Source: CAYOEJ01 sp964403015 (GTDB lineage Bacteria; Actinomycetota; Actinomycetes; Actinomycetales; Actinomycetaceae). Taken from it: a stretch of DNA of 10,407 bases. The notes under the pieces were generated by a model. That model was not told where the DNA came from. It made no database searches and saw only the letters and a list, made by a program, of their open reading frames with translations. The translations under genes were made by a program, and so were the position numbers. The stretch is taken from assembly GCA_964403015.1 (NCBI GenBank), contig CAYOEJ010000048.1, positions 1 through 10,407 on the forward strand, written 5' to 3'. Each line of letters starts with the position of its first letter. Positions within the stretch are counted from its first letter, which is position 1. Of this stretch, positions 6,971 through 10,407 are shown piece after piece.

Positions 6971-8242
6971 GTGCCACAGGACCAGTACAACGGCACATCC
7001 GAACCGCGCCCAGATGACATTGTCCAAGACAATGCAACGCGGGTGACCGGGGTTCACAGTGCCCGCGCTAACGAGGCAAGCACTGCCACCGAGGTCGAGC
7101 CCACGACCGATGCGGACCAGGGCGCAGGCTCGGGCGACGGCCGCGATCCTCGTGCCGGCCGGGTTGTCGAATCAAAGGACCCGTCGTCGTGGAACCCCAC
7201 CTCCGGTGGATCCCACCACGGTGACCGCACCTTCCGCTACGTCGCTAATAGCGCAGGATTCTTGATTCTCGCACTGCTTTCTGCAGTGGCAATCTTCCTC
7301 ATGCTTTCCTCGCAGAACGCGCTCCTGACGCCGAACGACGAAATCGTGGATCAGGTGAGCTTCACCCGCGGCATGAACTTCTGGGAGTTCGCTGCCGCCG
7401 CGGTCTTTGGCACACTGCTCGCCTCAATTATTGCGCTCATCATCGCGGTGCCATTCGCTATCGCGATTGCACTGTTTATTTCTCACTATTCGCCGCGTCG
7501 CCTCTCGTCGACGTTCGGTTACATCATCGATCTGCTGGCCGCGATCCCATCCGTCGTATTCGGCCTGTGGGGCATGTGGACTCTCGAGCCCATCATGCGG
7601 CCGGTATTCGAATGGTTCTCAGACCGGCTCACGCCACTCTTTGAGTTCCTCGCCGGAACCTACGAGATGGTTGACGGCGAGCGCGTGTGGTCCGGCGGAC
7701 TGCCGGGCTTTACGCAGCTGGCACAGAACTTTGAATGGTGGCCAATTCAGCCCGACGCTGCCGCGTTCACGCCTCCTGGCCGTAACATTTTGATGGGCGG
7801 AATTATTCTCGCCATCATGATCCTTCCGATTATCACCTCGCTGTGCCGTGAGGTCTTCCTCCAGACTCCGCGTCTGCAGGAAGAGGCCTCCTTGGCACTC
7901 GGCGCGACCCGCTGGGAAATGATCAAGATGGTGGTACTCCCACACGGCCGTTCCGGTATCGTCTCCGCGTCCATGCTCGGTCTGGGACGTGCGCTCGGTG
8001 AAACGATGGCGCTCCTCATGGTCCTCTCGCCGGGATTGATGATTAATTTCAAGCTGATGCAGCCCGGCCAGCATTCAACGATTGCCTCCCAGATTGCACT
8101 GCGATTCCCGGAGGCGTCTGGACTTTCCTCAGACTTCCTCATTGCTCTGGGTCTGACTCTGTTCGTCATCACGTTCGTGGTTAACTTCATCGCCCGCGCG
8201 ATTGTTGCCCGCTACGCCGAATTCTCAGGAGCAAACGCATGA
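6971..8242 (+). CDS. pstC: Phosphate ABC transporter permease PstC
   Basis: One of the two membrane subunits forming the phosphate channel with PstA. The 423-residue product has about six hydrophobic segments (roughly 93-112, 138-165, 183-203, 271-293, 327-350, 388-412). It has the EAA cytoplasmic loop that contacts the ATPase, at about 304-324 (E-E-A-S-L-A-L-G-A-T-R-W). The family is usually 300-340 residues. Here a hydrophilic, acidic, low-complexity N-terminal tail of about 85 residues and a long loop between segments 3 and 4 (about 205-268) add length. The GTG start is chosen because GGAG (6960-6963) lies seven bases upstream and no better in-frame start precedes the first membrane segment. 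It overlaps pstA by 4 bp. Confidence 0.95.
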   Translation: MPQDQYNGTSEPRPDDIVQDNATRVTGVHSARANEASTATEVEPTTDADQGAGSGDGRDPRAGRVVESKDPSSWNPTSGGSHHGDRTFRYVANSAGFLILALLSAVAIFLMLSSQNALLTPNDEIVDQVSFTRGMNFWEFAAAAVFGTLLASIIALIIAVPFAIAIALFISHYSPRRLSSTFGYIIDLLAAIPSVVFGLWGMWTLEPIMRPVFEWFSDRLTPLFEFLAGTYEMVDGERVWSGGLPGFTQLAQNFEWWPIQPDAAAFTPPGRNILMGGIILAIMILPIITSLCREVFLQTPRLQEEASLALGATRWEMIKMVVLPHGRSGIVSASMLGLGRALGETMALLMVLSPGLMINFKLMQPGQHSTIASQIALRFPEASGLSSDFLIALGLTLFVITFVVNFIARAIVARYAEFSGANA

Positions 8243-9318
8243 GTACCTCCATCTCTGAAAAGGCTCCCGTCTCGCTCATCACAAAGAACCGCCAGCGCCA
8301 CCTTCCCAAGTGGTTTGTCTGGGTCGTCTTGGCGATCGGCTTGGCCATCGGTGCGGCACTCTTCGTTTTCCGCGGCGACGAGCCCAGCTACATCGCTGCC
8401 GGCGTGGTTGGCGTAAGCATCTTCCTTATCGTTAACGGCATCGCCGGGTACGCCTACGAAGGACGCCGTTACGGCGCAGATCGCTTGGCGACGTCGGTCA
8501 TCATCGGCGCGTTCGTCATGGCCGTTATCCCGCTGCTTTCGTTGCTTTTCACCGTGGCAGTAAACGGCTGGGAGCGGATGTCGGCTGCCGGTTACTTCAC
8601 GCATACCACGTTCGGATCGTCCAACCCTGACGTGATCACGGGCGCGGGCCACGCGATCGTCGGCACGCTCATGATTACCGGGGTCACCGCATTCATCGCG
8701 ATTCCACTGGGCGTCATGACCGCCGTCTACCTTGTGGAATATGGCAAGGGGAAGTTCGCCCGCGTCATCACCTTCCTCGTAGACATCATGACGGGCATCC
8801 CGTCCATCGTTGCGGGTCTGTTCGCAGCCGCGATGATCCCGATGATCAACCTTGCACTGTTTGGCCAGACCCAGTTCAAGAATGGCTTTATGGGTGCTGT
8901 CGCACTCGTTGTTTTGATGACGCCGATCGTCGTGCGCAACACCGAAGAAATGCTGCGTCTTGTTCCTAACGAGTTACGCGAAGCGTCCTACGCGCTTGGT
9001 GTGACCAAGGCGGGGACGATCGTGAAGGTTGTGCTCCGCACGTCGGTCTCAGGCATTATTTCAGGCATCGTCATTGCGGTTGCGCGAGTTATCGGTGAAT
9101 CCGCCCCACTGCTGATTACAGCGGGAACCACGGATGTCTATAACTCCAACATGTTTGATGGGCAGATGCTTACCCTGCCCGTCTACGTCTACAACGAGTA
9201 CACGAGAGGCAACCAGGATACGGCTTGGGCCGGCGCACTGTTGCTTATTCTCATCGTTTTGATCCTGAACCTCTTTGCACGCTGGATCGCAAAGCGATTC
9301 GCTCCCAAGGGCGAGTGA
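8239..9318 (+). CDS. pstA: Phosphate ABC transporter permease PstA
   Basis: The second membrane subunit of the Pst importer. The 359-residue product carries the EAA loop at about 246-267 (L-R-E-A-S-Y-A-L-G-V-T-K-A-G-T) and the V-I-G-E-S-A-P-L-L motif at 284-292, typical of PstA. Besides the six expected membrane segments it has two extra predicted ones at the N-terminus (about 25-45 and 50-71), making it longer than the ~300-residue E. coli form. The ATG overlaps the pstC stop in ATGA (8239-8242) and has AGGAG at 8227-8231, so translation is coupled to pstC. It is followed by an 85-bp gap before pstB. Confidence 0.95.
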   Translation: MSTSISEKAPVSLITKNRQRHLPKWFVWVVLAIGLAIGAALFVFRGDEPSYIAAGVVGVSIFLIVNGIAGYAYEGRRYGADRLATSVIIGAFVMAVIPLLSLLFTVAVNGWERMSAAGYFTHTTFGSSNPDVITGAGHAIVGTLMITGVTAFIAIPLGVMTAVYLVEYGKGKFARVITFLVDIMTGIPSIVAGLFAAAMIPMINLALFGQTQFKNGFMGAVALVVLMTPIVVRNTEEMLRLVPNELREASYALGVTKAGTIVKVVLRTSVSGIISGIVIAVARVIGESAPLLITAGTTDVYNSNMFDGQMLTLPVYVYNEYTRGNQDTAWAGALLLILIVLILNLFARWIAKRFAPKGE

Positions 9319-9359
9319 CTGGTCTAAACCTAGCCCGCCGTCGTCGTTAGATAAAGCTT

Positions 9360-9382
9360 CCTCGCCTACCATAGGAGCGAGG
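9360..9382 (+). promoter_or_regulatory. Stem-loop in the pstA-pstB gap
   Basis: Within the 85-bp gap (9319-9403), CCTCG pairs with CGAGG and CCTA with TAGG around a CCA loop, leaving a two-base bulge. The structure ends 8 bases before the pstB ribosome binding site (AAAGGA, 9391-9396). It could tune pstB translation or mark an RNA processing site. No U-tract follows, so full termination is unlikely. The same gap contains AACCTAGC (9327-9334), identical to 8 bases of the second PHO-box unit upstream of pstS. Confidence 0.4.
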
Positions 9383-9403
9383 GTCCCACGAAAGGAATCG
9401 CAC

Positions 9404-10183
9404 GTGTCAGAAGGCATTAACGTACGAGATCTCAATATTTACTACGGTGATTTTCTTGCCGTAGAGAACGTCAACGTCGATATTGACGCGCGTTCTATCA
9501 CCGCGCTGATTGGCCCGTCGGGCTGTGGAAAGTCCACCTTCTTGCGCTCGCTCAACCGCATGCACGAGGTTATCCAGGGTGCATACTGCGATGGATCCGT
9601 GGTGATCGACGGCGAAGATATTTATGCCGAAGGTGTGGATCCGGTTCAGGTTCGCCAGCACGTGGGCATGGTGTTCCAGCGTCCAAACCCGTTCCCGACG
9701 ATGTCGATTGCGGACAACGTCCTTGCCGGTATGAAGCTCAACAACCGCAAGCTTCCCGCCAAGCGCGCTGAGGAGATTGTAGAAGAGTCCCTCCGTGGCG
9801 CAAACCTGTGGGAAGAGGTCAAGGATCGTCTTGATCGTCCGGGCTCGTCGCTTTCCGGTGGTCAGCAGCAGCGCTTGTGTATCGCGCGTGCCATTGCGGT
9901 CAAGCCCGAGGTTCTCCTCATGGATGAGCCGTGTTCAGCACTTGACCCCATTTCGACGCTCGCGATCGAGGACCTCATGCAGGATCTGCAAAAGGACTAC
10001 ACGATCGTGATCGTGACGCACAATATGCAGCAGGCTGCTCGCGTCTCGCAAAAGACCGGCTTCTTCAATATCGAGGGGACCGGCAAGCCAGGTCACCTCG
10101 TGGAATACGACGACACCGAGAAGATCTTCTCTAACCCGGAGAAGAAGGAGACCGAGGATTACGTCTCTGGTCGCTTCGGATGA
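9404..10183 (+). CDS. pstB: Phosphate ABC transporter ATP-binding protein PstB
   Basis: The cytoplasmic ATPase that powers phosphate import through PstCA. The 259-residue product has all ABC motifs: Walker A G-P-S-G-C-G-K-S at 37-44, Q-loop Gln92 in F-Q-R-P-N-P-F-P, signature L-S-G-G-Q-Q-Q-R at 150-157, Walker B V-L-L-M-D-E-P at 170-176, D-loop S-A-L-D at 178-181 and the switch His206. F-Q-R-P-N-P-F-P is characteristic of PstB. The GTG at 9404 is chosen over an in-frame ATG at 9275 inside pstA: AAAGGA lies seven bases upstream, and the resulting length matches the family, whereas the longer form would add 43 residues encoded out of frame from pstA. It is the last gene of the operon; phoU does not follow. 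Confidence 0.96.
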   Translation: MSEGINVRDLNIYYGDFLAVENVNVDIDARSITALIGPSGCGKSTFLRSLNRMHEVIQGAYCDGSVVIDGEDIYAEGVDPVQVRQHVGMVFQRPNPFPTMSIADNVLAGMKLNNRKLPAKRAEEIVEESLRGANLWEEVKDRLDRPGSSLSGGQQQRLCIARAIAVKPEVLLMDEPCSALDPISTLAIEDLMQDLQKDYTIVIVTHNMQQAARVSQKTGFFNIEGTGKPGHLVEYDDTEKIFSNPEKKETEDYVSGRFG

Positions 10184-10193
10184 TGAACAACTC

Positions 10194-10251
10194 CTGGGCC
10201 ACAACGCCCAGGGCATAGACTCTTAGGCCACAACGCCTGGGTCATAGACTC
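10194..10251 (+). repeat. Two tandem 29-nt hairpin repeats after pstB
   Basis: Two head-to-tail 29-nt units (10194-10222 and 10223-10251) are identical at 24 of 29 positions. Each contains a stem-loop with an identical CACAAC loop and ends in CATAGACTC. Unit 1 pairs CTGGGC with GCCCAG (one further C-G pair possible). Unit 2 pairs TTAGGC with GCCTGG, where a G-C pair has become A-T and two others have become G-U. The differences therefore keep the stem. They lie 10-68 bases after the pstB stop, in its 3' untranslated region. Confidence 0.75.
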
Positions 10252-10296
10252 CTGAACGGGTCGGACCTCACGCACTCACCCATAAACTGCTTGAGG

Positions 10297-10339
10297 TAAA
10301 AAGTAGCGGGTCGAAAATTCTTCGACCCGCTACTTTTTA
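10297..10339. terminator. Bidirectional Rho-independent terminator
   Basis: A 19-bp perfect stem (10297-10315 with 10321-10339) closes a five-base loop (AATTC). It has an A-run on the left arm and a T-run on the right, giving a GC-rich stem flanked by AAAAA/TTTTT. It works equally well in both directions. It would end the pst transcript on the plus strand and a convergent transcript arriving from the right. Confidence 0.93.
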
Positions 10340-10340
10340 T

Positions 10341-10406
10341 TCAGTTGTCCTTTGCCTCGCAGGAATATTCACGGACGTGACGCCGCCCGTCGCAACGGGC
10401 GTGATC
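10341..10406 (-). CDS. Possible 3' end of a convergent gene (partial)
   Basis: The bidirectional terminator implies a convergent gene, and the minus strand is open from the window edge to a TGA at 10341-10343. This gives a 21-residue C-terminus ending R-E-Y-S-C-E-A-K-D-N, with codons (CGT, GAC, CAC, GTC) common in this window. A second minus-strand frame is also open, ending T-T-E at a TAA (10337-10339), but it uses AGG arginine codons that look rare here. The piece is too short to choose firmly or to identify the product. Confidence 0.25.
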   Translation of the reverse strand, partial: DHARCDGRRHVREYSCEAKDN

Positions 10407-10407
10407 G

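Noticed and set aside
9275..9403. Extended PstB reading frame beginning at an ATG inside the pstA 3' end
   Set aside because: It has no ribosome binding site, overlaps pstA out of frame and adds 43 residues not seen in PstB. The GTG at 9404 has AAAGGA at proper spacing and gives the family length.
10194..10251. CRISPR array
   Set aside because: Only two units that abut directly, with no spacers and no cas genes; they are tandem hairpins instead.
10265..10297. ACCTCA/TGAGGT pairing as an anti-terminator of the pst terminator
   Set aside because: Six base pairs with a 21-base loop, overlapping the terminator stem by a single base, so it could not compete effectively.
10384..10401. CGCCCGT/ACGGGCG hairpin at the right edge
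   Set aside because: It is only 7 bp, without a U-tract, and may lie within a convergent coding region; too weak to call with the sequence ending six bases later.

Overview
The window is an ordinary-looking but tightly themed chromosomal block from a high-GC Gram-positive (actinobacterial) genome. MshD, the last enzyme of mycothiol synthesis, occurs essentially only in Actinomycetota. A polyphosphate kinase next to a Nudix plus histidine-phosphatase fusion (MutT1 type) and a nearby pst operon is an arrangement I recall from mycobacteria and streptomycetes. The moderate GC content and the divergent, often extended proteins would fit a member of the Actinomycetaceae (Trueperella or Arcanobacterium-like), but that placement is inference. 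I see no insertion sequences, phage genes, CRISPR array or toxin systems.

Layout: (1) 3-74, tRNA-Lys(UUU) on the minus strand, with a plausible promoter at 107-134. (2) 75-368, a non-coding stretch holding four 11-nt direct repeats (211-254). (3) 369-986, a 205-residue protein I do not recognise. (4) 987-1205, a gap with a 22-bp-spaced direct repeat and a very stable hairpin. (5) 1206-5592, mshD, ppk1 and mutT1, all on the plus strand, separated by 3 and 22 bp and probably co-transcribed. (6) 5593-5768, the pst control region with two 11-bp direct repeat units (GTTCACC, GTTAACC) that match the PhoP (PHO) box. (7) 5769-10183, pstS, pstC, pstA and pstB, the complete high-affinity phosphate ABC importer. 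There is a 12-bp stem-loop between pstS and pstC, a 4-bp overlap between pstC and pstA, and an 85-bp gap before pstB. (8) 10184-10407, two tandem 29-nt hairpin repeats, a strong bidirectional terminator, and possibly the 3' end of a convergent minus-strand gene.

Functionally, PstSCAB brings in phosphate, Ppk1 stores and mobilises it as polyphosphate, and the MutT1-like protein hydrolyses oxidised or other nucleoside phosphates. The PHO-box-like element suggests phosphate-starvation control of pst. MshD supplies mycothiol, the redox buffer. phoU and phoPR are not in the window. The parts least explained by known families are the non-coding structures: the tandem hairpins after pstB, the repeat clusters at 211-254 and 1065-1102, and the hairpin before mshD.
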